A DNA stretch of 64,000 nt, taken from NCBI GenBank assembly GCA_020284085.1, contig JACEVL010000420.1, positions 1,102,501 to 1,166,500 on the forward strand. Reading direction: 5' to 3'. Made by a program: the position numbers and the translations under genes. This stretch comes from Aporrectodea caliginosa (Eukaryota; Annelida; Clitellata; Crassiclitellata; Lumbricidae). A model generated the notes under the pieces. That model saw only the letters and a program-made list of their open reading frames with translations. It made no database searches and was not told the DNA's origin. Below, one piece after another: positions 21,159 through 34,000 of the stretch; within the stretch, counting starts at the first letter, position 1, and the number at the start of each line of letters is the position of its first letter.

Positions 21159-22141
21159 CTGTACCTGCACGTTGAAATTTTACCAGTAAATTTATAATAT
21201 CTACGGATGGAACCGATATTTCTTCTGCTACACAGAAAGTGGTAAAGCGCGGTAGGCACAGAATAGCATTAAGTCGGGTCGCAGCTAAAGCAAACACTTG
21301 TCTTTCAATCACAGATGTGCGCTGTATACAAACGTGCGAAGTTATAACAAACTATTATTATTCTTTTATGCACACAGCGAAACAAATTCAGTCGTTTAGC
21401 TGCATTTAATTATCAGCGAACAATCGTTTCAGTAACGCATGGCATCAGCAGCAGCCATTTTCTTTTTCTTCTTAGATTTACGTTCTTTGCCTTGATCATT
21501 ATACAGTGCAATATCTCGATTTTTTGCATTTATGCTTTATCTATTCTGTGATATAATTTTCTTGTCGTTAGACTCATTGACGATGATGTTGATAAATTAT
21601 TCGTTTTTAATATTGACTCAGCAGATGACAACCCGCATCGTAGCTTAGTTAGATATGAAAATAAAATAAAAGAGAGATTAACAATAGTCCCAGGATTAAC
21701 TAAAGTGTTAAAAGTGTTTAGTATTAAATTTATCGTTGGCTTAGATGATTAATATATATGCTTGCTATCATGATCGCTTATTATCTAATGTAAACGTAAA
21801 TGATGACCATGGCCATGCAGTTCGATTCAATTAGGCCTATTATTCTGTCCACTTCAGTTCAGGAATACTATTTAAGGAAAAGGATAATAAGTGTTTTCTT
21901 TACTTTATCATGTTTTGACCATTTTCATTATGGCGGTGCAAATTATGAAGGCTATACTTACTTACCTACATTTTCGGTAGTTGCGTCTACTTTTAATAGT
22001 TGAAATTTGTAAACATTCTCATCATTTATTCTTACACCTTGAGCTTTCATGCGTGACGGAAACGATATAATGTATCAAAACAAAATATGTGTGTGTATAT
22101 ATGAATATAGTAATAACAAATCTATATTGTTTGTGCATAAG

Positions 22142-22211
<70 letters not shown>

Positions 22212-22220
22212 TATATATAT
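22142..22220. repeat. (TA)n microsatellite
   Basis: About 80 bp of alternating TA with one phase slip near 22204. Confidence 0.95.
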
Positions 22221-23065
22221 CCAGTGGGAACTTTTAAAAATGAGGCTATAGCCTATAGTCCCAACGCTGTTGAGCAGATGTAATACTACAAAAACCACAT
22301 GCATGCACACACACAAACGCTAGAAATTCAAGCAGCAAACTATATAATTATTATAAAGTACAACAGGATCATAATTATGTAAACAAGACTGTGTATCATG
22401 CAGTTAGCATAGGGCCTAGGCTATAGCTACTGATGCAGCATATTGTGAACTGTATAGGCCTATAATTAGTAACTTCTATTGCGCCGGTGATTAGGCTATA
22501 TATAGTTACTGTAAGGCATTGGAGTCATTAGACCTAATCAACTAACAACTTTCAATATTTTAATATTTGTTCTTTCAATTCTCATCTCTCATCATAGCAT
22601 TTCTGCGTTTTTGTCAGATTGCTTTCCTTAAAAAAAACCGAATATAATTATAATAGCCTAACAGATGGCACACCAAAAACAAGCCGTAGGACTAATCAGC
22701 TGGGGTCAAGACATTCATTGTATGCCAATTGACAGTCATTTGTCATTGTATGAGATCGAGGCAGCATAGGCCTAGGCCTATAGCCTAATGGTGCATATCT
22801 ATTCTGTGATATTATGCTATTTTAAAGAGCATATCAAAGCTAAAGAAACTTTTAGAGTAGGCCTACTGCATGACTACTTATCGAAGTACGACTTCGGTGA
22901 ATTTCGCAGCCAGTGCGCAACAAAATCAGGCCCTTAAGCAATCAGGAACTAATTAATTATAGTCAAAACAGAAAACGCAAGGTGCGTAATAATTAATTGA
23001 CTATAAAAAAGAGAATAAAGTTACACTGGGTATCGTGATAGCTATTAGGATGCGACTTGAACTTT

Positions 23066-23137
23066 TATTGACCAATGAGAAAAGAGTGTGACATTAACTG
23101 ACCAATGAGAGAAGAGTTTCACATTAACTGACCAATG
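23066..23137 (+). promoter_or_regulatory. Three CCAAT boxes in a 30-bp tandem repeat
   Basis: GACCAATGAGAAAAGAG, GACCAATGAGAGAAGAG and GACCAATGGCATT start exactly 30 bp apart (CCAAT near 23072, 23102 and 23132), joined by a conserved ACATTAACT. CCAAT is the NF-Y site. The cluster is about 575 bp upstream of the DENND2-like start codon and could belong to either promoter. Confidence 0.55.
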
Positions 23138-23709
23138 GCATTTAGGTAAACATATGACACAGAACGTGAAGTAAGCGTTATGTTTATAAACTTCAATTAC
23201 TCGTACTAAAGTCGTTAAAACACATTAAAAAGTTGCCCAAAGTATTTCGTTTCGCGAATTGTTTGATCGTGCACAAACCTTTCTGTCGTGTGGCTTATTT
23301 TATAGGTCTTTTATTGTCGTTTGACGGATGATAGAACGCAATTATTACTGAAGGCGGATTTGCAATAATTACTGAGACAACTCCTCCCTCATATATGGAG
23401 ATGAACTGAAAAAGTTTTCCTCTGCGGGAATGTAATTTTCAGAATTAGTGGATGACGAAATTTAACTTAATTTCACGATTGTTTTACATCGAAATTGACC
23501 ACTGATTTAAGATCGTTTTACTGACCAGACGACGCGTTTATATACGAGTTGTAGTGGATCATTGGATGGTGTTTTAACTGCGACAATTCGGGTTATAAGG
23601 GTATGAGTGATTCTTAAAGTAAGGATTCGGTGTGGGAACTCATTCGAGGACCAAAACGCATTACTTGATAGGATGTTCGTGGAGAGGTTGTTTGGTTTTA
23701 TCTCTTAAT

Positions 23710-25065
23710 ATGGCAAAGAGGTTGCCCAACCGTTGCATTTCAGAGATTGGACCTCGGAATGAGCAGAACCTGTGCCATTTTCATGACATCTCATCAAGGT
23801 TGCCAGAATTGTCACTGTGTGCTAGCCCCAGCCTGAAGCATGTTATCAAACCGAACGTGGTTAAGATGAGAAAGGAGGCTTTTGAGCAGATTAGCAAAGA
23901 TGAACTTTCAGCGGCAATGAAAAGACTGTCGGTAGTCGACGAGAAGGCATCTCGTGGTCGCCAGGTTAAAAGTGACAGTAGTATTGAACTAGCGTCAAGT
24001 CAGGGAGGTGCAGCAAAAGCTCAAGAGACGCTGAGAAGTTCAGAAAACGTGGTTAATTTGCCTTCTGGGACAAAACTCACAACAAAGAAAGACTTTGGTG
24101 GGGTCTCATTTCAAAAGCCAAAATTAACGATGTCATGTTCTGTGACTCCATCAGAAACCAATGGCAGTGTCCGAGAAAGTACTCTGTCGCGTCGTGAGAA
24201 GCCACAGGTACAGCCCAAGCCGAAAAGGCTTCTAAGTTCCGGTTTTCCAAGACACACAGACAGCTCGGCGGAGTCTCAGCAGTTTCCTTCCTCTCCCGAT
24301 GACAGCGACGTCTTTCTTGTGAACACAAAAGACGTTGAAAAGAAACTGGACAGCCCTGATCTGAAAGTTTTGGAATCTGAACCTAACCAACCACAAAAGC
24401 CTAGTTTACCTTTACGCCCAGATATTACTTCGCTGCCTATACCACCCCCAAAGCCTCCAAGAAGCCTGAGCGAAATGAGCTCGCCGTTGGATGAAGGAGG
24501 TCATAACAGTTTTGCAGACACAGATGTTGATAATAACGGGAACAGGTACGATCGTCTTACAAACACAGTTTCAGTTGTTTTGCCTGCAGTCATTCCAGAA
24601 ATGCAGCCTGTTGGTGAGTTCATGACCCCACATATATGGAACAACCCTGAAGCGAAGGTGACGTCCGAGTATGAAGAACTGGAGAATGTCATTCCAGCTC
24701 CAGCTGAGGTGAAGAAATGTGAAAAAGGAAAGAAGGAACCCGGTTGGGGATCAAAGTTCTTCCGATCGCATGTGAAGAAAAACTCCGGCCACAGCAAAAC
24801 GCTCAAACTCGATAATCCGAATTACGGACTTTTGACGGACTCCGACACGGAGCGGCCCCTGGCGAGACACTCGAGCGACAATGCACTGGATCGATGGAAG
24901 ACTACGCCAGCGAAGGAACTCATCTACGATGTTCCGTACATGGTGACGGGCATGGTTACTACCGAGTCCCAAGATTGTGATTCCGTTTGCGATTCTGTTT
25001 CCTTCGATGAAGCGGGGTATGCCATTCCTGACATCGAGAATCAAGCCGCCAAGAAACAATCCAAG
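23710..25065 (+). CDS. Exon 1 of the DENND2-like gene
   Basis: A 452-codon exon encoding the whole disordered N-terminal region, beginning MAKRLPNRCISEIGPR and ending ENQAAKKQSK at donor GTCTGT. It carries Ser/Thr-rich and Lys-rich runs, the PPPKPPR motif, KLDNPNYGLLTDSDTER and the tyrosine motif IYDVPYM, which are plausible docking sites for SH3 and SH2 proteins. The open frame continues 11 codons past the donor before a stop. Confidence 0.88.
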
Positions 25066-28000
25066 GTCTGTTTACGTGCAAATGCACATTTTGCTTAGAT
25101 ATAATTCATTAAGTACGTTGTCGTGGGATACGGTAACCAATTGGTTACAGCATTCGCCTCTTCTGAGACGGTTACTGTGTAGGAATCTTAAGCAAGTCCT
25201 TCACTCACAGTTGCACTTCAGTAGATGGTGCTGACCAATTGTGGGTTAAGGACTTGATCAAGGTCCCTACACAGTAGCCATTCTTAGGGAATGCTCGATC
25301 CGATACTCTCCGCATTACAAGGCGAGCGCTCTAGCCAATGTACCGGATTACGGGATTGATCATCAATCCATAAGATACCTACTGTCTAATGTTATGTGCA
25401 CCAACGTGTGAAAATGCAGTTGGATTAATAAAGAATAACTTACTTACTGAGATGGTTACTGTGTAATCTTTTCTTACCTTATCAATCAATCAATCAATCA
25501 AAACTCTTTTATTGAAGCCATGTCAAATAAAAATCACATAACATTTAACATAAAATATCAGGACAGCCGCAAGAGGAGTCCCAAAAGGGATCAAGGTCCC
25601 GCTAACTAGGGGCACCTAAAACAACATTTCAGAAATTTGAATTAGTGATAGCTAAATCCTTGACAAACAGTGCAACATCAAGTTTCATACAGTAATGCAA
25701 ACAGTATAGTACATAGTACACAGTATGTTTTAATTGCTTTACCTTGTATTACTTGTATTACTTTCCAGTACAGCCTTCGACAATGGAAAACATCGCTTTC
25801 AACTGTTTTCATTTTCTTTCTTGGAGTCTGCCACTGCGCGCTGCCTTTGTCACACCTGCTGTTGTTGTTTTTGGTTTTGTCAAACTAATTGGATGTAATC
25901 TAACAGAGTAACATTATGCAACTGGTATTGCATTGATACACGGTCAATACCAACGACACACGCAGCCTGTGACAGTGTTGTCTGTCCTGTAACGTTTCTG
26001 ACAATTACTGGGCTGAAAATACTGTCATGTGATGTGTGTCTGTATATGCGTGTGCGTGTTTGTGTGTGTATGTTGACTACCGTATATACTCGCGTATAAG
26101 TCGAGTTTTTTTGGACAATTTTGAAAGTCCAAAGTTGGGAGGGGGGGTCGACTTATACGCGGGGCAAGCTAATGTCACAAGATTTATTCATCAGAGATCG
26201 CACGAAACGTGAAACGGAGGCCAACAACGTACCCGTCGGATAACGACATACCCGTCGGATATCGCATGACACATCCATAAAGGAAATAATATAATGTTAT
26301 AAACAATAGATAATAAATTTTTAGCAAAATGCAGACATATATCTGATAGAATACATAATATTGTGTTAAATTTAAACCACGACGGCAAATAACGTCAACA
26401 CCACTTCTGATTTATTATTCGTTTTGGCGGGAAGCGGTTTCTTTCTATGTAAGATATTTTATAGCGTATTTTGCAGCGATGACCGTAAATTCGCGTCTGG
26501 CAACGTGTAATAACTGCCACTATTTTACCTGACTTCATCTATATTCCGGATTCCTTGTCGCGATGACCGTAACTGCCGCAAAACGAAAACAATGGGTCGG
26601 CAAAATCTTGAAAAACAGCGGGAATCGACGAAAGTTGTTCTTATTATATAACGTCAGCCGTAACTTGTAAATTACAAACTGGCAATTTTAAGGGTATTTT
26701 GAGTAGAAATGTTGAATTACTGGTAGATAATTTGTTGGATAACATTCAATTTTGCATGACGCACGTGCTTACTGTCCAGTGGTCTAATCGGGAATCGGCG
26801 AAAAATTGATTTTATTTATATACAATCGGCCGTAACTTGGTGGTTGGAAGGGCTACAAGATGTCAATATTTACCCGGGTAGACATAAAACACGCATCGAC
26901 TTATACGCGGGTCATAGACTTTTCCCCAATACAAGGTCAAATTTTAGGGGTCGACTTATACGCGACATCGACTTGTACGCGAAAATATACGGTAATGACT
27001 ATTCTCTTTACAAATGCCCGTATTCTTTGCTAGCAAGCAGTTAAGTGATACTTATGTAGTGTTAAGGAAGTTAGTGATGCATTGTGGATGCATTGTTGAA
27101 ATGCCATAAATCCATCATCAGCTGAGAGAGGAATTGGAGGTCCATCTGCCCAATATAAACAGCAATACATCATTTTCGGCATTTTAACACTTAGCACCTA
27201 TTTAGGTTAAATTCTGCTTTGTGAGAAAACCTTTCCTGCTATAGAGCTGATTGCTAAAAGCCTAAAAAGCAGATGGGAAAATCCTACAGAAAAAGATTAA
27301 GTTCTGCTATGTGGGAAAACCTTTCCTGCTACAGAGCTGATTGCTAAAGAGCAAATGGGAAAATCCTACAGAAAATGCTGTAGCAACTTTTGGCTTCCTC
27401 TTTTCTTGCTAAAAACTGTTCTGTTTTAAACAATGCTGTTTGATCTGTTGTAAAGAATATTGTTTGATCTTTTAAACGATCTTATTTGATCTCTTTCAAA
27501 CTATGTTTCCAGGCAAGGTCAAAGGTTAGCCACGCTTACAACATCTTGAGATTGCCAAACGAAACAGGGGATACGACTCAGATAGAAGGTACGCAGTCAT
27601 CACAGGGGTCTGATCTAATCCAAGTTAATCTAATCAGTCATTGATTTGAAGTGCTTATGAGGTGTTTTCTTGAGCTGGTGCTATATAATTTCCTGTTGCA
27701 ATTTTGCCAGCTTTTATTTCTAGCACAGCAAGTGTATGCCTACTTCATTTCATGTGGATTTTCTATATCGCAACAGTGTCTAATGCACAAGGCATCAACC
27801 AATGGCATGTGTGTGTGTTTTTGTGTAGGTGTGTGACACTGTGTGTAGTTGTGTGTGCGTATGTGTGCATGTGTGTCTGCATGTCTGTTAATTTATGTCA
27901 TCTAATTAGACTACTCACGATCACTTGCTTTCATATTTGCACTGTCATTGCTCCCTCGCTTGTTCGGTTTGCTCATTCGCTCATGGATGTGATCATGCAC

Positions 28001-31000
28001 CAGTCAACTCAACTAAAACCAAATGGGTCACCTACCCTATCTCCCACCCAATTGCCATGACTTGGTGCGATTGCCCACCCACTATCTCAATCACCAACTT
28101 AATCAACAATCCTTTCTCCCAAGATCACCTTCCCACCTAATCACCCACCAAAACACTTCCAACCAAATCACCCACCCAATCATCCATGCCCCGACTAACC
28201 AATCCACCCACTCGATGACCTGCCCAATCTTCCCCATTCACTAACCCACCCTTCCGCCCGATCACTCGCATATCTACCCACAGATCCAATATTTTCTTTG
28301 TTTCCTTCTAACTGACCAGTTCAAATTTTGTTATATTTAGATGCTGACAATGACGAAGAACACGAAAAGCATTTGCTCTACGTTAAAAGCGTACGACAGT
28401 ATACGGTACGAATTTACACGCATCTGCTTTTTTATACACATATTGGGGTTGTACACAATGTTCTAACAGTATTGGTCAACTCATAGACGATGGTTAAAAA
28501 CTTAAGATCACCACCAGAGGTCAGGCTTTTAGATAATGAATTTTCTTGCATATTTCTTATGGGTAATGAAGTTATTTGCATATTATCTGTGGTGGGTCCT
28601 TCGACCTGGAATGGCCTCCATCTGGAGCTTCGCCTGTTTTCTCCTATGTTCTTTTCTCACCTTAACCCTTTAACGACGAGCGTGTACTAAAATGTAAGGG
28701 AAACCATAGGCAGCTCGTCGTTAAACGGTTAACACTGTTCTTTTTGGCCGTGCTGGAGTCGGGAGCCCGCCACTGAGTAGTTTTTTAAAGCGGCACTGTA
28801 TAAATGTTTGACGTGAATGAATTAATTAATTTATTCATAGCTAATGAATAATTAATGTGTCTATGAACAGAGTGCTGCAATAGCCAAGTATGAGCAGGTG
28901 AAGCTCAAGTCGGCCGTTCGACTTTTCCAGTACGGCATGATCATTGGCCTGGAGGACTCGAAGCCAAAAGTCACATTCTGCTTACCTCCGCAGGTCAGTT
29001 GGGGTCAACGGTTTCCTTATATCCAGTTTTTAGATTCATACTAAGCAGTCAACAGCTGGGTCAGAGGTTCAAATTCCTGCCAGGACACAAATGTTTGCTC
29101 CATCTGCGTCCCTGGCTACGTCAGCTGTAATGAGTACACTGACTGTACACTATCGGTGGGAAGGTGAGATGGCAAGGGAGAGGACTGGCCACCTGCCCTT
29201 ATGTGCCTCATATTGATGATAAGTAAGTGAGTATATTCCTTATTACTCCACTTGCAAATGCACAATGGGACATACAGCATAGAACATTGTTATAATACAT
29301 CAAAGTAGTAATTAGTAATTAAAGATGTAAATTAAATGAAAAGTTGAGTAAAATGACTGAAATATTAGTGTCAAAAGGTCACCTATACAACATCCTAATG
29401 ATAAATCCTTTTCCAGTCAGCGAATCAAAGCACAATATCTCAAGATTATGTGAGCGAGGCCTAAGGGAGTATCCGGTTATCCTTTCTTGCGGCGGTAGAT
29501 GATGGAGGACATGTCTGGAGTCATTGAGGATAGCAGCAAAGAGGGTTTCATCTGCCTTAGAACACAACATGTCAAAAGTAGGGGTAGTAGTTGGCAAAAA
29601 CCCCAGTCGTACAAGCTTCGTTTGCCAAACCCCACCATGCTGGAGATGAATACATTTACTCCACCGAGAATGAGATAGGCTTGGTGATTTCCCGTTCCCT
29701 TCCTCACAATTGTCGGTGAGCAAGCAACTTGTCAGGAGGTCGCAACATAGTGGTTTGAGGTGAATTCAGACTTTTAGCCCTCCGGTTTTATCACGGCACT
29801 GAACATGCCACTACACCACTTCATTAACTCATTTCAGTAACTCTTTTCAATAACGCTTTTCAATAACTCTTTTCAATAACTCTTTTCAATAACACTTTTC
29901 AATAACTCTTTTCAATGACTCTTTTCAATAACTCTTTTTCTATAACTATTTTCAATGACTCTTTTCAATAACTTTCTTCTATAACTATTTTCAATAACTC
30001 TTTTCAATAACTCTTTCTATAATCCATTTCAATAACTCTTTTTCAATTACTCTTTTCAATGACTCTTTTCTATAACTCATTTCCATATTAACATATTTCA
30101 ATGAGTCATTTCAATTACTCTTTTCAATGACTCTTTTTCAATAATAGCCCTATTCAGTAACATATTTCAATGAGTCATTTTCAATAACTCTTTTCAATGA
30201 CTCTTTTCAATAACTTCTATTCAATATATCTATTTTCAACAACTCTTTTCAATAACTCTTTTTCAATGATCCTTTTCAATAACTCTTAACTTTTAATATT
30301 TTCCATCAACTCTTTTTTCATTAACTTATTTCAATAATCCTTTTCAATATCCTTTCTTTTCAATTACCCTTTTCAATTACTATTTTCAATAACTCATTTC
30401 AGTAACATATTTTCAATAGCTCTTTTCGATAACCCATTTCAATAACGCTATTTTTCAATAACTATTTTCAAATAACTATTTTAAATAACTCTTTAACAAA
30501 TAACTCATTTCAATGACTCTCTTTTCAGAAAATAACTCTACTCTTCATTATTTTGCTTTTATTTTCTATTAAATCTTCAATAACTCTCATTTCCAGTAAC
30601 ATATTTCAATGAGTAACTTTGTTTAAATGCTTTTTTCAAGCATTCTTTTCAATGTGACATTTCAGTAACATATTTTCAATGACTCTTTTCAACAACTCTT
30701 TTCAATAATAATTTTCAATAACTATTTTTTCAATAACTCTTTTCAATAACTCTTTTCAATAGCTAACACAAATGACTCATTTCTGAAAATAACTTTCAAT
30801 AATTCTTTTTCATAACTCCATTCCATATTTGTGACTCAAACATGACAGCCCCTTTAATGTAATTCTTTTCAATAACTCTTCAATAATTTCAGACTTCCTT
30901 TCAAACTCCCTTTTCCAAAATAACTCTGCTGAAATAAACAATAACTCGTTTCAATAACCCTTTTCAATAAGCTCTTTTCAATAACTCGGCTTTTCAATAA

Positions 31001-34000
31001 CTGCTCAATAACTCATTTCAATAACCCTTCAGCAACTTAACTCATTTTCAATAACCCTTTTTGAATAACTCTCTTTTCAATAACTCTTACAATAACTCAT
31101 TTCAATAACCCTTTTCAATAACTGTTTTTCAATTACTCTTTTCAGTGACTCTTTTCAATAACTTCGTTCAATAACTCTTTTCAATAACTCATTTTAAAAC
31201 AACACTTTTCAATAACTCATTTCAATAACTCTTTTTCAATAACTCTTTCAATAACTCTTCAATGACTCTTTTCAATAACTCTTTTCAATAACTTTTCAAT
31301 AACTCTTTTCAATAACTCTTTTCAATAACTCTTTTCAATAACTCTTTTCAATAACTCTTTTCAATAACTCTTTTCAATAACTCTTTTCAATAACTCTTTT
31401 CAATAACTTTTCAATAACTCTTTTCAATAACTCTTTTCAATAACTCTTTTCAATAACTCTTTTCAATAACTCTTTTCAATAACTCTTTTCAATAACTCTT
31501 TTCAATAACTCTTTTCAATAACTCTTTTCAATAACTCTTTTCAATAACTCTTTTCAATAACTCTTTTCAATAACTCTTTTCAATAATAACTCTTTTCAAT
31601 AACTCTTTTCAATAACTCTTTTCAATAACTCTTTTCAATAACTCTTTTCAATAACTCTTTTCAATAACTCTTTTCAATAACTCTTTTCAATAACTCTTTT
31701 CAATAACTCTTTTCAATAACTCTTTTCAATAACTCTTTTCAATAACTCTTTTCAATAACTCTTTTCAATAACTCTTTTCAATAACTCTTTTCAATAACTC
31801 TTTTCAATAACTCTTTTCAATAACTCTTTTCAATAACTCTTTTCAATAACTCTTTTCAATAACTCTTTTCAATAACTCTTTTCAATAACTCTTTTCAATA
31901 ACTCTTTTCAATAACTCTTTTCAATAACTCTTTTCAATAACTCTTTTCAATAACTCTTTTCAATAACTCTTTTCAATAACTCTTTTCAATAACTTTCAAT
32001 AACTCAATAACTCTTTTCAACCGCTTTTTTCAAATAACTTTTTTTATTAACTCTTTTCAACTTCTCTTTTCGATTCACTTATTTCAATAACTGTTCAATA
32101 TCTTTTCAATATGTTTTCAATAACTCTTTTCAATAACTCCTTTCAATAACAGTTTTCAATAACTCTTTTCAATAACCCTTTCAATAAATAACTCTTTTAA
32201 ATAACTGTTTTCAATAACTATTTTCAATAACTGTTTTCAATACCTTCTTTCAATAACTCTTTTCAATAACTCTTTTCAATAACTATTTTCAGTAACTGTT
32301 TTCAACAACTTTTTTCAACAAACTGTTTTCAATAACTCCTTTCAATAACTCTTTTCAATAACTCTTTTCAATGACTCTTTACAATAACTCTTTTCAATAA
32401 CTCTCTTTTCAATAACTCTTTCAATAACTCTTTTCAATAACTCTTTTCAATAACTCTTTTCAATAGCTTTCTTTCAATAACTCTTTTCAATAAACTCTTT
32501 TCAATAACTCTTTTCAATAACTCTTTTCAATAACTTTTTCAATAACTCCTTTCAGTAACTCGCACCAGCCGCTCACCAGCTAACTCTTTCAATAACTGTT
32601 TTCAATAGCCAATAACTGTTTTCAATAACTGTTTTCAATAACTCTTTCAATAACTCTTTTCAATAACTCTTTTCAATAACTCTTTTCAATAACTCTTTTC
32701 AATAACTCTTTTCAGTAACTCTTTTCAATAACTCTTTTCAATAACTGTTTTCAATAACTGTTTTCAACAACTGTTTTCAATAACTGTTTTCAATAACTCT
32801 TTCAATCCTTTCAATAACCCTCTTCAATAACTCTTTTCAATAACTTTTTTCAATGACTCTTTTCAACAACTAACTCTTTGCAATAACTCTTTTCAATAAC
32901 TGTTTTCAATAACTCTTTTCAATAACTCTTTTCAATAACTCTTTTCAATAACACTTTCAAAAACTGTTTTCAATAAATCTTTGCAATAACTCTTTTCAAT
33001 AACTATCTTTCAATAACTCTTTTCAATAACTTCCTTTCAATAACTCTTTTCAATAACTCGTTTTTCAATAGCTCTTTTCAATAACTCTTTTCAATAACAC
33101 TTTTTAAATAACTCTTTTCAATAACTCTTGTCAATAACTCTTTTCAAAAACTCTTTTCAATAACTCTTTTACAAATAACTCTTTTCAATAACTCTCTTCA
33201 AAAACTCTTTTCAATATAGCTCTTTTCAATAACTCTTTTCAATAACTCTTTACAATAACTCTTTTCAATAACTCTTTTCAATGACTCTTTTCAATAACTC
33301 TTTTCAATAACTGTTTTCAATAACTGTTTTCAATAACTGTTTTCAATAACTCTTTTTCGCTAACTCTTTTCAATAACTCTTTTCAATAACTGTTTTCAAT
33401 AACACTTTTCAATAACTGTTTTCAATAATAACTTTTCAATAACCTCTTTTCAATAACTCTTCCTATAACCATTTTCAATAACTCTTTTCAATAACTCTTT
33501 TCAATAACTCTTTCAATAACTCTTTCAATAACTCTTTTCAATAACTCTTTTCAATAACTCTTTTCAATAACTCTTTTCAATAACTCTTTCAATAACTCTT
33601 TTCAATAACTCTTTTCAATAACTCTTTTCAATAACTCTTTTCAATAACTCTTTCAATAACTCTTTTCAATAATAACTCTTTTCAATAACTCTTTTCAATA
33701 ACTCTTTTCAATAACTCTTTTCAATAACTCTTTTCAATAACTCTTTTCAATAACTCTTTTCAATAACTCTTTTCAATAACTCTTTTCAATAACTCTTTTC
33801 AATAACTCTTTTCAATAACTCTTTTCAATAACTCTTTTCAATAACTCTTTTCAATAACTCTTTTCAATAACTCTTTTCAATAACTCAATAACTCTTTTCA
33901 ATAACTCTTTTCAATAACTCTTTTCAATAACTCTTTTCAATAACTCTTTTCAATAACTCTTTTCAATAACTCTTTTCAATAACTCTTTTCAATAACTCTT

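Larger units (their letters stand above)
21159..23709. promoter_or_regulatory. Head-to-head intergenic region, likely promoters of both genes
   Basis: The zinc-finger gene starts leftward at 21158 and the DENND2-like gene rightward at 23710. The region includes a TA microsatellite, many TAGGCCTA-type motifs (22400-22860) and a CCAAT repeat. On the minus strand near 21457 there is a short ATG-initiated frame (MAAADAMRY, then stop) preceded by a Lys-coding run. It may be an upstream ORF in an unseen 5' exon, but this is speculative. Confidence 0.45.

Noticed and set aside
22049..22316. Ile/Tyr-repeat ORFs over the TA tract
   Set aside because: Simple translation of a (TA)n microsatellite.
24077..25059. 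Minus-strand ORFs opposite exon 1 of the DENND2-like gene
   Set aside because: Shadow frames of a long coding exon, with no domains or splice context.
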